Positions 33,590 through 44,890 of a stretch of DNA of 64,000 nucleotides are shown piece by piece (positions within the stretch are counted from its first letter, which is position 1; each line of letters begins with the position of its first letter). The position numbers were made by a program, and so were the translations under genes. This DNA comes from Paguma larvata (taxonomy: Eukaryota; Chordata; Mammalia; Carnivora; Viverridae): NCBI GenBank assembly GCA_030068075.1, contig CM057826.1:45538558-45602557 (forward strand), written 5' to 3'. Under the pieces are notes generated by a model. It ran no database searches, was not told where the DNA came from, and saw only the letters and a list, made by a program, of their open reading frames with translations.

Positions 33590-34060
33590 TCCTTGGTTTT
33601 TAAAGCGTTTGCTTCATATTCTTAACAGCCACATTTTATCACATTGCATGGGCGCTCCATAATTTAATGAACCAAACCTATTGTAATGGATATGTCAGTG
33701 GTTTTTGTTTGTGTTTTTTTATCTATTAAAAAATAGTGTCTACTATAAGTACTTTTTTATTTTTTTATGTTTTTATTTTATTTTTGAGAGACGAGAGAGG
33801 GAGGGGCAGAGAGAGAAAGAGACACAATCCAAAGCAGGCTCCAGGTTCTGAGCTGCCAGCACAGAGCCCAACGTGGGGCTCAAACCTATGAACTGTGAGA
33901 TCATGACCTAAGCCAAAGTCGGATGCTTAACTGACTGAGCCACCCAGGTGCCCCATATTACAACTACTCTTAAATGTTTACATTGGAGAACTCTTGCCAG
34001 GATTATCACTAGGATTAATTCCTAGCAGTAAAATTGTTTCCCATCTTGAATTATAATGGT
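33590..34060 (-). mobile_element. Old L1M fragment, minus strand, split by a SINE
   Basis: Left: CATTGCATGGGCGCTCCATA, TTGTAATGGATATGTCAG. Right: TTAATTCCTAGCAGTAAAATTG. These match a reversed old L1 ORF2 C-terminal region. Confidence 0.55.
33760..33953 (-). mobile_element. Carnivore SINE, minus strand
   Basis: T-rich start, then GAGGGAGGGGCAGAGAGAG, GCTGCCAGCACAGAGCCC, GACTGAGCCACCCAGGTGCC. Flanking duplication is not clear. Confidence 0.93.
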
Positions 34061-34119
34061 CTATAGTGGGGCCTCTTCACCACCATCTCCTCTTCTGGAG
34101 GCTATTGGTTTCCTGACTG

Positions 34120-34590
34120 TAGAATGAATCATCATCATCATGTATTTACTGATCAGGCTTTATGCAGAGAGCTTTATTTTTATTATTATTATTTTTTTAA
34201 TGTTTATTTTTGAGAGAGAGAGAGAGCACAGGGGAGGAGCAGAGAGAGAGAGGGAGACAGAATTCCAAGCAGGCTCCAGGCTCTGAGTGTCTGTACAGAA
34301 CCAGACAGGGGCTTGAACTCAGGAACCATGAGATCATGACTTGAGCCTAAGTCAAATGCTTAACCCACTTAACCATAGAGCCACCCAGGCACCCCTATGC
34401 AGAGTACCTTATAGATGTACCTCATTTAGTCCTCAGACCAACCCTATGGTGTTGGGTATTGTTATTTTAAATCCACAGATAAGGAAACTGAAGCTTAAAG
34501 AAGTCAAGTAAATCGCAAAAAAAGGTTGTATTTGCACTCAGTTTAGGAGGCTGCAGAAGCTCGCTCCTAACTACCAGGCACTCCCACACA
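34120..34590 (-). mobile_element. MIR SINE, minus strand, split by a SINE
   Basis: Left: GTATTTACTGATCAGGCTT. Right: GTACCTTATAGATGTACC, CAGATAAGGAAACTGAAGC, AAGAAGTCAAGTAAATCGC. Reversed MIR order. Confidence 0.7.
34178..34395 (-). mobile_element. Carnivore SINE, minus strand
   Basis: T-rich start, GAGAGAGCACAGGGGAGGAG, CAGGCTCCAGGCTCTGAG, CATAGAGCCACCCAGGCACC. Flanking TATGCAGAG at 34161-34169 and 34396-34404. Confidence 0.93.
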
Positions 34591-34955
34591 GAGCTGGTCC
34601 TCTGAGGTATTTGCTCAGTGGTTATGCCTGGAACAAAGCAAAAAGCAAACTTGCCTGGAAAAGAAAACAAACGTTGTTTATATAAAGAAAAAAGGTTTCT
34701 TTCTTCAGCCACAAATTGTTCTAGCAATTCTATTTTCCTTGAGGGCATTTATCTTCTGGAAGAAATCACTAAAAAAAAAAACCAAAAAAGGTCTGTTTCG
34801 TGTTTGGTTAATACCCATTGTTCCATTCGTACATCCCTGTATAAACAGTTTATTTGCAAGTTTTTAAGAGAAATTCTAACTATATTTCTTTGATAGAGAA
34901 ACAGGGAAAAGGAAGCCTTTTACGATTAAAAAAGAAGTTTGACAAAAAAATCCAT
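34591..34955. other. Unique sequence
   Basis: Open frames on both strands (34467-34893) have no recognisable domain. A-rich runs. Confidence 0.4.
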
Positions 34956-34959
34956 TCAT

Positions 34960-35330
34960 TTCTAAAATTTTTTATCAAGCTTGTACTACATGCCCGCTGT
35001 TGTGCTACCAGCTAGAGGAACAAGCAGGATTCGAAACCCCTGAAAACATTAAAAGATTGAACAAATGTGTGGATATATAAGGAGATCATGAGTGCTTTTC
35101 AGAGATTATTCTGGAGAGTCAGGGGAGGCTTCCTCTGATCACACGTGAGTGGCAATCTGACAAGAGTGAGAGTTAGCCAGGTCTGGCTGACGTGAGGTAG
35201 GTTAGAGGTAGCTGCAGAGGTGGAAGGGGGAGACTGGACATTGGCAGCAGCATGAACAGCAGGAACAAAGGCCTGCTGTAGCGTCCTGGCACGTCTGGTC
35301 TCAGGAGCCAGAGGAAGCCGTGTGATCTCA
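34960..35330 (-). mobile_element. LINE-2 3' region, minus strand
   Basis: TTTTTATCAAGCTTGTACTAC, GTTGTGCTACCAGCTAGAG, GGCTTCCTCTGATCACACG, AACAGCAGGAACAAAGGC follow reversed L2 order. Confidence 0.7.
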
Positions 35331-35390
35331 GTGCTAAGACCAAGAAGAGCAATTCAAGGAGAGGCTGCCTGTGGGCACTGCTGGTAATGA

Positions 35391-35995
35391 TTCTTCATAT
35401 AGTAGCTTTATTGACATTCAACTCACATGCCATATAGTGTGTTCATTTACAATGTACGGTTCAGGGGCATCTGGGTGGCTCAATCCATTAAGGGTCTGAC
35501 TCTTGGTTTTGGCTCACGTCACCATCTTGTGGTTTTCTGAGTTCGAGCCTTCAGTTGGGCTCTGGGCTGAGAGTGCAGAGCCTGCTTGGGATTCTCTTTC
35601 TCTCCCTCTCTCTCTGCACCCCCGCCCCTCTGCTGCTCTCTCAAACTAAATAAATCAGTTTTAAAAGTATATACAGTTCAAAGGTTTACAGAGTTGTGCA
35701 ACCATCACCTCAGTCAATTCCAGAATATTTTTATTACCGCAAAAGGAAACCCAGTACTCATCACTTGTCATCCCGTTTCCATGTACTCACTCCCCCACCC
35801 CCTTGCAACCACTCCTATAATTTCCTTCTCTATTAATTTGCCTATGTTAGACATTTCATATACATGGAATCATACGGTATGTGACCTTCGTGTCTGGCTT
35901 CTTTCACACAGCATAACGTTTTCAAAATTCAGCCATGGTATAGCTTGTAAAAGTACTTCTTTCCTCTTTATTTTTGCCAAATAATTCCTGAATTT
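35391..35995 (-). mobile_element. LINE-1 3' end, minus strand, split by a SINE
   Basis: TAGCTTTATTGACATTCAAC before the SINE; AGAGTTGTGCAACCATCACC, CCACCCCCTTGCAACCACTC, TACATGGAATCATACGGTA and GGCTTCTTTCACACAGCATA after it. Typical reversed L1MB-type 3' UTR. Confidence 0.85.
35464..35668 (+). mobile_element. Carnivore SINE, plus strand, inside L1
   Basis: GGCATCTGGGTGGCTCAATC head, GAGAGTGCAGAGCCTGCTTG body (lacks the standard GACAGCTC box), CT stretch and AAATAAATC tail. Duplications TGTACGGTTCA (35453-35463) and TATACAGTTCA (35669-35679). Confidence 0.9.
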
Positions 35996-35999
35996 TATT

Positions 36000-36790
36000 G
36001 CAGAGTAAATGTTCATGATGTTTTATGTTTATTGTTGTGTAGTAATTTTAGCAACGTCTAAAATACCTCAAGAGACTTGAAGCCCTAAAACAAGCTCACC
36101 TTGAAGACAGTAGAAACATGAAATTGTATCCTGGTTATTAACTGTTATTCTTAAAACATTTCAGTATCACGCAATAGCATTTTTGCAAACGGCCAACTGT
36201 AACCTCTAAAATACAATAATACATATTTTCTCTTTTGAAGAAATAATAACTCCAGCATTTTTAGTGCCTAATTTTTTGCAGTATTACCAGAGCATGTAAA
36301 CATGACACATATTATAATTTCAATTAAAGGACAAGGGTTTACACAGATTTGCTATACGTTCCCAATAATGGAGAGAGGGATATTAACCCTTTATCTAATA
36401 GGTCATTTTGACTGTATGTAAGGGATTTTTTTTTTGTGTGTGAAAACATTTGAACACAGTTATCCCTATTGGAAGAAATAAGTGAAATAAAGTTACCTTC
36501 CAGCAAATGTTTTAGTTGTTTTAGAACATAATAATATAATTCTATAATCTTGTCAGGTTTTTTCTTCCCTCTTTTTTTTTTTTTTTTTTGTCATGCCAAA
36601 GTAAAAAGATAGGAGTAGAATCAGATAGTAATTACTTTTCTTTCCTTGCTATATGAGAAACTCACTCTGGAAAATAATCTGCTGTCAGATTACTATGAAT
36701 CGCACAGCAAAAATATAGTACAACAGTGTACTCTGCCACCTCAGCTGTCGCTTCTTTGGTCCTTGGCTAAAAAGCTCATCTTTTTTCCTT
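36000..36790. other. Unique block with an L1-junction echo
   Basis: Mostly repeat-free AT-rich DNA. Holds a 36-base near-copy of the L1 5' junction found at 37997-38032, and an approximately 20-base T run at about 36570-36589. No coding signal. Confidence 0.45.
36378..36413. repeat. 36-base echo of an L1/flank junction
   Basis: 35 of 36 bases match 37997-38032. It begins GGATATTAACCCTTTATC and ends in TGACT, the last bases being outside the expected L1 text. Confidence 0.8.
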
Positions 36791-36794
36791 AAGT

Positions 36795-37035
36795 GTAGAG
36801 CAGTGGGATGAGCACAAACTTAGAAAGAGCCAGGGAAAATCGGAATTTGAATTAGGACTCATTGCCCACACACTGCGAGGCTTTGGGCAAGTTACTTAGA
36901 CTCTCTGAGCCTCTACTTCCTCATGGGTGAATTAGGAATGATGACATCTCTATCATGGGGTTCTTGGAAGGATTGAAGTAGATAGCATCTGTAAGCAAGC
37001 AGTAGTGTACCTGGCACACAGGAGGAGCTCATGAA
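36795..37035 (+). mobile_element. MIR SINE, plus strand, near full length
   Basis: GTAGAGCAGTGGGATGAGC, TTTGGGCAAGTTACTTAGAC, CTCTGAGCCTCTACTTCC, GTGTACCTGGCACACAG. Clear MIR order. Confidence 0.88.
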
Positions 37036-37059
37036 AGGACGGTTATTAAACAAGGAGGA

Positions 37060-38026
37060 TTTTTTAAAAAATTATTTATTTAAGTTCAAGTTAGTTAACG
37101 TACAATGCAATATTGGTTTTAGGAGTAGAACCCAGTGATTCATCTCTTAAATATAATATCCAGTGCTTATCCCATTAAGTGTCCTCCTTAAAGCCCATCG
37201 TCCATTTAGCCCATACCCCCACCCAACACCCCTCTAGCAACCCCAGTTTGTTCTCTGTATTTAAGAGTCTCTTATGGTTTGTCTCCCTCTCTGCTTTTGT
37301 CTTATTTTTCCTTCCCTTCCCCTATGTTCATTTGTTTTTTTCTTAAGTTCTACATATGATTGAAATCATATGATATTTGTTTTTCTCTGACTGACTTATT
37401 TTGCTTAGCATAATATACTCTAGTTCTATCCATGTTGTGGTAAATGGCAAGATTTCATCTTTTTAATCACCAAGTAATATTCCATTATATATATATACCA
37501 CATCTTCTTTATCCATTCATCAGTCGATGGATATTTGGGTTCTTTCCGTAATTTGGCTATTGTTGATAGGGCTGTTATAAACATTGGGGTACATGTGCCC
37601 CTTCAAATCAGCATTTTTGTATCCTTTGGATAAATACTTAATAGTGCAAATGCTGAGTCATAGGGTAGTTCTATTTGTAATTTTTTGAGGAACCTACATA
37701 CTGTTTTCCAGAATGACTGCACCTGTTTATATTCCCACTAACAGTGTAAAAGCCTCTCCCTTTCTCCACATTTCCTGAGTTATTAATTTTAGCCATTCTG
37801 ACAGGAGTGAGGTGGTATCCCATTGTGGTTTTGATTTCTATTTCCCTGATGATGAGTGATATTGAGCATCTTTTCATGTGTCTATTAGCCATCTGGATGA
37901 CTTCTTGGGAAAAGTGTCTATTGATGTCTTCTGCCAAATTCTTCACTGGAATATTTTCTTTTGTGTGTTGAGTTTGATGAGTTCTTTATAGATTTTGGAT
38001 ATTAACCCTTTATCTAATAGGTCATT
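37060..38026 (-). mobile_element. Carnivore/felid-type LINE-1, 5'-truncated, minus strand
   Basis: Reversed L1: TTTAAGTTCAAGTTAGTTAAC, CTCTGTATTTAAGAGTCTC, TTGTCTCCCTCTCTGC, CTATGTTCATTTG, TCCATTATATATATATACC, CAGTCGATGGATATTTGGG, ACAGGAGTGAGGTGGTATCC, GTTCTTTATAGATTTTGG. Less diverged than the other L1s here. Minus ORF2 C-terminal text at 37671-37946 is still partly open but truncated and inactive. Confidence 0.9.
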
Positions 38027-38178
38027 GTGACTCCACAAGACACAAATGGTTCTTTAGGTCTTGTTTTAGGTCTTGGCTTCCATGTTAAAATAGTGTCCCT
38101 ATGTTGCCAAGGGACTAACTATTCTTGTCACCCAACCAACCATTAAAAGTCAAGTTAAAATTAAAATTAAAGTATTGC

Positions 38179-38383
38179 AGGGGTGCCTGGGTGTCTCAGT
38201 CGGTTAAACGCCGACTTCAGCTCAGGTCATGATCTCGCAGTTTGTGACTTCAAGCCCTGCATCAGGCTCTGTTCTGACAGCTCAGAGACTGGAGCCTGCT
38301 TCTGATTCTGTGTTTCCCTCTCTCTCTGCCCCTCCACCATGTTCTGTCTCTCTCTCTCAAAATATGTTTTAAAAAACTTTTAA
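38179..38383 (+). mobile_element. Felid SINE, plus strand
   Basis: GGGTGCCTGGGTGTCTCAGT head, CAGGTCATGATCTCGCAG, CTGACAGCTCAGAGACTGG body. Long duplication of about 22 bp at 38157-38178 and 38384-38405 (four differences; contains ATTAAAGTATTGC / ATTAAGGTGTTGC). Confidence 0.95.
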
Positions 38384-38405
38384 AAAATCAAAATTAAGGT
38401 GTTGC

Positions 38406-38886
38406 CATTAGAATTAGAATTAGAATATGAGCTCCAAGAGGCCAAGAACTTTTCTGCCTTGTTAAATGCTGCCTACAGCTGAGATATGGGTAGGTATCTC
38501 ATTAAATATTATAGAAATTAATAAGTTGTGTATCTACTGGGTCCCAGCCTCTGTATTTAGCACTACGGAAGATGTAATAAAATGAATGAGTACCTAATCA
38601 GTGTTCTCAAACAATGTGGGATATGAGTTTGAATAGTATTGGCTAAGCTTCAGGTTAGGGGTAGGTAGGGGTTGAGGTAGGCCCAGTTACCTAGAGGAAG
38701 TGTGAGAGCATTCAGGCAGCTGTCTGAGAGCTGCCCAGTCATGGGCCATGGAGACCTGGACCATTATTCAGGATATATAGTAGCTTTATTGACTCTGTAT
38801 ATCTTTAGTGGTCTAACAAGGCTGACATTTCAATTGGCTTTGCCATTCTCACGTTTTCTGTCTTCATCTCAGCTTTCATTCTGATC
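38406..38886. other. Unique sequence
   Basis: Starts with ATTAGAATTAGAATTAGAA (three copies). Part around 38520-38620 may be a worn reversed L2. No gene recognised. Confidence 0.4.
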
Positions 38887-38900
38887 ACAATTGGTTCTTC

Positions 38901-38925
38901 TTCTTTTTTAATATTTATTTATTTA

Positions 38926-38966
<41 letters not shown>

Positions 38967-39135
38967 TGTGCATGTGAGTGGGGGAGGGGTGGAGAGAGAG
39001 GGAAAAAGAGAATCCCAGACAGGCTCCACATTCATCATTGAACCTGATGTGGGGCTCTATCTCATGACTGTGAGATCGTGACCAGAGGCAAAATCAAGAG
39101 TCCTATGCTTAAAAGACTGAGCCACCAGGAGCCCT
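38901..39135 (-). mobile_element. Carnivore SINE, minus strand, with (GA)n
   Basis: TTATTTATTTATTATGAGAG, (GA)n at 38930-38962, GTGGGGGAGGGGTGGAGAG, GACTGAGCCACC. Duplications ACAATTGGTTCTTC (38887-38900) and ACAATTGCTTCTTC (39136-39149). Confidence 0.94.
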
Positions 39136-39149
39136 ACAATTGCTTCTTC

Positions 39150-39920
39150 CATTGATACCACTTATTGGGTTATCTTTCTGACTTTGAAGCCTCTCAAGAG
39201 AGAAAGTCTACTAGCTTTCTGGTTGGAATCCAGCTTAGAACATTCCTATAGGAAGGCTTCTTGGGACAAGTTCTCCGTGCTTTGTTGCTGCTACCTTTGG
39301 CTTACTCAGTGGTCATGATTCCATCAGCTAAGGCTAATTCCAGGAGTTATAGGTTCCAAGCATGGCAACCTGAGTATAGGGAAGTATAGGAAACCTAGAC
39401 ATTTCCAGTCTTTTCTCTGCAGAAGTGAATGAATGAATAGCTGTCCATAAAGGGTAGTTTGAGCTCAATGTCAAGAGACAGAGACAGACAATGCAAGCTT
39501 TGTAGAGAAGATAGCCCACCAGCATGAGTAATCAGGGTAGAAGGAGGTAGAGTATAAATCACAACCTGCATCTCATGCTATTTGGTGCCCTCAGGATACA
39601 TTCAGTAAATGTTAGCTAAGTGATTTGTTGAAGGAAGAGATATTTGGGCTATAACATTGAAAGAGTTAGTAGAGAGAAAGAAGCAAAGAGAACTCTGATT
39701 TTTAGTACCTGTCTTCCACTTTTGAACTGGCTCTCTGGATTCTCCCTCTGTCTTTCTTGCAGATTGACATATATTTATTTGTTTAAAGAATCTCAGAATG
39801 CTGCAGCCAGGGTTCCTGGGAAAACTATTTTAGATGGCATAGTGATCCCCAAAGTGTTTCTCTCTAAGAAGTTTTCGGTATGATATTACTTTTATGAGAG
39901 TAAGGAATTCTGTACTCAAA
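39150..39920. other. Unique sequence
   Basis: No repeat or exon recognised. Confidence 0.4.
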
Positions 39921-39924
39921 TTTA

Positions 39925-40295
39925 GAAAAAATGCTAGGATAGACTATGCAGTGGTAACAAGTTCATCTCTAAGTATCAGTGGCTAAACTTGGAAAATATT
40001 TCTTTCTTGCTTTTGAAAAGTCCTGTGTACCTGGAGGACTTTCTGGGGAAGTTCTAGATTTTATGTGTTGACTTAGAGGTCCATGGCACCCCCCTCACAT
40101 GGTTCTGACGTTATAATAGCATGGTATTCATGATTTCCTCATAGGAATTAAGAAAGCTGGAAGTTGACCCAGGAACTTTTCCCTGCCTCACCCTGGAAAT
40201 CATACCCAGGCACATTGCATTGGTTGGAATTAGTCCTAGGGCATTGTCTAATGGCAAGGGGCTGAAAATCATTCTTTGTCCAGTTATGGTAGGAT
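39925..40295 (-). mobile_element. Possible ERVL-type LTR remnant
   Basis: GACTATGCAGTGGTAACAAG, GTATCAGTGGCTAAACTTG and CATTGCATTGGTTGGAATTAG recall a reversed ERVL-class LTR. Weak. Confidence 0.3.
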
Positions 40296-41128
40296 AACCC
40301 AAATGTGAATTAAGGCTATCAATCTCTACTACTCTGAGTCAAATTATATCATATTTTCCTAACTGCAGGGAAGTTTTTCTTTTGGAGCTTTGAAGTGGTA
40401 ACATACTGTACCCATCTTTAAGATGGTTTATTCTTTGCAGTTTTTCCCAAATTCATTTGTACATAGAACTCTTCCTTCAAGGAGCACCTTGCAACACTAC
40501 TATTCCATGAAACATACTTCGATCAACACTGCAATAGATAATTTATACATTGCCTTTGTCACTGCTGCTATAAGCATCAATTCTCCTCATCTCCCTTGTG
40601 GCAGTCTCCATTGTAAACCTTTATTATCATGGAAATTGCTGTGAGTGTGGTACTTGCCACTACAATTCATAGCCTGATCTCAGTATCTGCAAAAAAAATA
40701 CATGCAGAAAGGCAAAGCAAACAGATTGTTGGAATAGAGCAGAAATGATTACTGGGTGACAAGGAAAGACTTGCCAGTCTGCTGGTAGTTTTGTTCATGT
40801 TGTTTCAACAGTCCACTGGCCCTTTATTTTAGAAGGATAGGAGATGAAAATATTATCACTCATGTGAAACAGCTGTCACCAAGTTTCTTGGAACTACTAA
40901 GTGACATCATCCTCTATAAAGTAAGTAGCAGAGACAGTGGCTATAGTCAGCTGTTCTTAGATCAAATTTGGTTGGCTTTCAGTTCATACAAGAAGCAGTT
41001 GCTGAATTACTGATAAATGGAAGTTCGATTGCTGGGCTCTGAGGAGGGGTCAAAGAAATATACAACCTAGTATTGTGTGGGAAAAGTAGCAGTTAATACT
41101 TATTAGTAGATAGATAATAAGTATAGGT
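40296..41128. other. Unique sequence
   Basis: No feature recognised. A 73-codon open frame at 40423-40644 has no known content. Confidence 0.4.
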
Positions 41129-41129
41129 A

Positions 41130-41345
41130 TCATTCAACAGATGTTTATTGAGGATCTACTCTGTGCCCCAAACTGTAGTAAACTCTAGGGATATGTCAGG
41201 GAGCAAGAAATAGACATAGTAGTGGTAATTCTCATAAAGGTTAGAGTTTGTTAGAGACGAATATTAATCAAGTAATCACAAGTGTATAAAATAACGTGAG
41301 ATGAGTGTTCTGGGTGAAAGGGATGTATGAAATCCCAAAACCAGC
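41130..41345 (-). mobile_element. LINE-2 3' end, minus strand
   Basis: CATTCAACAGATGTTTATTG, AGGATCTACTCTGTGCCCC, AAACTCTAGGGATATGTCAG. Clear reversed L2 end. Confidence 0.82.
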
Positions 41346-41468
41346 CTCATGGAATATAGGGGTGCAATATGTAGTCTGAACTCCAAGGATAAGGAGGAAC
41401 CAGAAATCTCAGAGGTGGCAAGGCCTGAATTGAATTTAAGCTTATTAAATTATGCAAATGTATTCTTT

Positions 41469-41679
41469 AAAAAAATATTTTTAAATACTTATTTTTGGGA
41501 GAGAGAGAGAATGAGTGCGGTAGGGGCAGAGAGAGAGAGGGGGTCAGAGGATCCAAAGTGGATTCTGCACTAACAGCAGAAAGCCCACAGCCCGATGTGG
41601 GACTCGAACTCATGAACCATGAGATCATGACCAGAGCCAAAGTCCGATGCTCAACAGACTGAGCCACCTGGGTGCCTCA
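41469..41679 (-). mobile_element. Carnivore SINE, minus strand
   Basis: TTATTTTTGGGAGAGAGAG, GAGCCCGATGTGGGAC-like B-box region, CAGACTGAGCCACCTGGGTG. Exact 14-bp duplications CAAATGTATTCTTT at 41455-41468 and 41680-41693. Confidence 0.96.
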
Positions 41680-41693
41680 CAAATGTATTCTTT

Positions 41694-41955
41694 TATATCG
41701 AAGAGTTTTTGAGCCTTAGCTGTTCAGGGACTTTGTTCTGAGAAAGACCTAAATGAAATCAGTTAAGATCAATCATAGGCCTCTCGGTGGTATCAAGCCC
41801 AAATCACAACTAATTCCAAGAATAATGCTACCTTGTCTTCCCTAATACCTGGGTTCTGTTGGAGTTCCCATGGTAACCTACCTGAAGGGACAATTGCAAC
41901 AGGATCTGTGCATAGTGGTATATGGGTCTGTGGGAAGAATCTGACTGATGGTTTA
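41694..41955. other. Unique sequence
   Basis: Short interval with overlapping open frames in both strands. Nothing recognised. Confidence 0.35.
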
Positions 41956-41958
41956 TAC

Positions 41959-42165
41959 CAGAGTTTGGCAACTTTTTTTTTTTCAGGCCAGATAGTAAAT
42001 ATTTTAGATCTTGCCTGACACATGGCCATGACTCAGCTCTGTCACCGTAGTGCAAAAACAGTGATAAATAATACATAAATGAATTGGCGTGGCTGCCAGT
42101 AAAACTTTATTTATAAAATCAAATAGCAGGCTGGATTTGGCTCATGGTCATAGTTTACAGACCAG
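41959..42165. mobile_element. hAT-type short DNA transposon (MER58-like)
   Basis: CAGAGTTTGGCAAC at the left and TAGTTTACAGACCAG at the right form degraded terminal inverted repeats. The interior has GGCCAGATAGTAAATATTTT, AAACTTTATTTATAAAATC and GCTGGATTTGGCTCATGG. Non-autonomous, ancient. Family name from memory. Confidence 0.7.
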
Positions 42166-42169
42166 TAAT

Positions 42170-42880
42170 TAATCCACAATCCACATATACCTGATTTTAT
42201 CTGCTATCAACCAGTGGGATTTTTTTACTTAAATGAAGAAAGGCATTTTGGCGACATCCCTTTGGTATTTCAAGCAGGTCAGCAAATGCAGTGCAATTTT
42301 AGGAATATCAGAAAAGATTTTGGCCCTTTCCATCAAACCTAATCCTTATTCATTCTCATGGGATGTTTCAAATTGCCCTGCTGGTGCATTATCTATTTTA
42401 AGTATTCAAATCCAAGTTGGACACCAAGTTTCCTGAAAGGGAGGCACTTTAAGATAATTCAGCATTAACACCTGATATAAAGAAAAGATTTAAGAATGAG
42501 TTTTGAATAAATGGAAAGGCTCTCTGAAGACCTGTCCACTTTGGGTAAGATGAGATGGAATGTTGCCAGTAAGGGTATGGTCCCTGCTCCGCAGCTTTTA
42601 TGGATCTAACACTGATCCCCATTTTGCAAGAATATGACAGTTAAATAGCAAATATCATGATTATAGTTATTTCAACTTCTTCTTAGATGGGAGTGATCAC
42701 ATTTCAAATTGCTATGCATTCCACATAAAACTTCACTCATGGTAGGTACTCAATATGCTGAATACATATTTTAAAAATTAATAAATGAATGAATGACCAC
42801 ATCAGGGCAAAGACTGTGTTACTTTTTTTGTCAGTATCAGTCACTTCAAAATTCAGGTGAAAAGGAATAGTTGTATTGCT
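42170..42880. other. Unique or very old sequence
   Basis: A stretch near 42730-42800 (ATGGTAGGTACTCAATATG, AATAAATGAATGAATG) may be an L2 tail. Otherwise nothing recognised. Confidence 0.35.
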
Positions 42881-42883
42881 GAT

Positions 42884-42922
42884 ATGTGTGTGTATATATA
42901 TATATATATACACTCACATACA
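42884..42922. repeat. TG/TA/CA compound microsatellite
   Basis: ATGTGTGTGTATATATATAT then TACACTCACATACACA. Confidence 0.88.
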
Positions 42923-43224
42923 CATAGAAGTTTTTTGTTTGTTTGTTTGTTTTGATAACAGATGAACTTGGCTGTCTAGAAAGACAATGGGTAGTTTTAC
43001 TTCAGTTTCTTCTGAATCTGGTATAACTTCTGGGATCAATGACTGTTGTTGATGGCCATGATGGCGGTATGAAAGATGGGGTGGAGTGTGCACTCACCCC
43101 AGAAATAATCCTTGAACACAGTTCTGTGATGAGCTTTTTTTTCTAAAATCAGCTGATTTTTTATGGTTTACCTTTTTCTGTTAAAAAAATGAATGCAAAA
43201 CGACAGTAAATTGCACATTCATTA

Positions 43225-43455
43225 TAAAATGAGGCAGAACTGAATTACAGTCTGACTCTTCAAATTACTAGCTGTGTGACCTTGGGCAAGTTATTTTTCC
43301 TCTGATTTTTTCATGTGTGAAATGATAATAATAACAATTTTTAGCTCATAGCATCATTGTAATGTTTAAATTAGAGAACTTGATGTGTTGCCTTAATGAG
43401 TGCTAAAAACTCTACCTGGAATATAAGAATTGCTCAACAAATATTTGCTATGATG
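43225..43455 (+). mobile_element. MIR SINE, plus strand
   Basis: TTACTAGCTGTGTGACCTTG, GGCAAGTTATTTTTCCTC, AATGATAATAATAACAA, ending TTGCTCAACAAATATTTGC. Confidence 0.88.
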
Positions 43456-44196
43456 ATAATGATGGTGAGGTTCTATACTGTCTTAAGCCTCTGTACATAG
43501 TGAAGGCACTGGTACAGGATGAGTCATTAAGATGTACGTGTCAGGCATTATGAGATCTGAGAAAGGTATGGAGAATTTTTTTCCTTGAAAGAGATTTAAT
43601 ATTTCATTTGAATCACAAGATAAAAATTTAATAATCATCCTTCACAAGGAAGAGACTAAAGCATGATGCTGTCCCAAACCTACTGTTGCTTGTCAAAGGA
43701 AGCCTGTCAGTGTTAATGCTACCCATTAGGAGGACATACCTCTCAGTGCAAAGGCACAATCCCTATACACTGCTTGTTCCATTAAATTTTCATGTACACT
43801 GGAGGGAATTGGAAGGAAAGCTATGAAAAAAAATCACATATTTTCCATATAGCTTTTAGGCTGTTCTGACATTTTTTATACCACAATTTAAGAATTAATT
43901 TATTAAGGCCACCATTTTCAATCTCGTCATCTGCTTTGAATCTGCACACAAGCAGATTCTACATAAGCCTTGTCTGGTATATCTAATCTTGGTTAAGCAA
44001 AGTACTGTGTTAAAACAGATATAAAACAGAAATAAGCTAAAGCCCTGTCTAATGAACGAATATAAACAAGATTGGGGACTTTGCAGGAAAAAAATCGAGT
44101 TAAATAAGCAATTCACACTCTTTAGGAACCCAAGGTATCAGTTGTTTTTCAGTGACCAGGAAGCTATAGTTAATGGACTGGAACAGCCGCTGATAA
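43456..44196. other. Unique sequence
   Basis: No repeat or gene recognised. Confidence 0.4.
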
Positions 44197-44197
44197 A

Positions 44198-44258
44198 TAC
44201 CCCCCCACACACACACACATGCGTACACACATACATGTATACATACGTATATTATTAT
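44198..44258. repeat. CA/TACA microsatellite
   Basis: CCCCCCACACACACACACA then ATACATGTATACATACGTAT. Confidence 0.88.
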
Positions 44259-44264
44259 AGTTGC

Positions 44265-44405
44265 CCTTTGTCATTCAGTCCTGCATTCAAGATGTATTTA
44301 CTGAGACTGTTCTGCATGACGAGTATTGGAGATACTATAGTAACCAACACAGATGTGGCCCTTATCCTGCTCTGTAGCTTGCCCTCCAGCACAGGAAGAT
44401 GATTA
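44265..44405 (-). mobile_element. LINE-2 3' end, minus strand
   Basis: TTCAAGATGTATTTACTGAG, GACGAGTATTGGAGATACTA, ACCAACACAGATGTGGCCC. Part of an open frame at 44052-44402 is explained by this and the microsatellite. Confidence 0.7.
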
Positions 44406-44574
44406 GTGTCAGGAGAATGAAGTCCAGGGTTCTACGGGCACACTGAGCTGCCAACTCAATTATCTTCTCTCAGAAACGAATTTAGAAGCCGGCTAGGGAA
44501 TAATAAACAAGTAGGAAAACTAGAGAAGAGAACAAACAATGATCATTGAACTAACAAGAAGAACAAGCGATGGG

Positions 44575-44890
44575 TTGTTTCCCATTTCTGCCCATCATCC
44601 TCTTCCATTCCAGACCCACTTGCTAGGGCTCTGGTTCTACTAACACAGAATTTTTTTTTAAATTACATTTTCCACAGGTTTTTGTTCATACTGTTTCTCT
44701 ACCTGGAAAGTGATACTCTGCTTTCTGTCTCTCCCCAAATCCTATTCATTCATTAATAAGCCCTTTGCGTCCATGAAGCCTTATTTAAGCACTGCCACCC
44801 CCCTAGACCTAGTTTTCAACCTCTCAATTTCTGCACAGTTGATTAGACTATATCACACAAGTTGCTGTTTAGTTACTAATTAATGTACCT
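44575..44890 (+). mobile_element. LINE-2 3' region, plus strand
   Basis: TTGTTCATACTGTTTCTCTA, CCTGGAAAGTGATACTC, AATCCTATTCATTCATT, CATGAAGCCTTATTTAAGC. Plus-strand L2 order, facing the minus copy just upstream. Confidence 0.75.
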
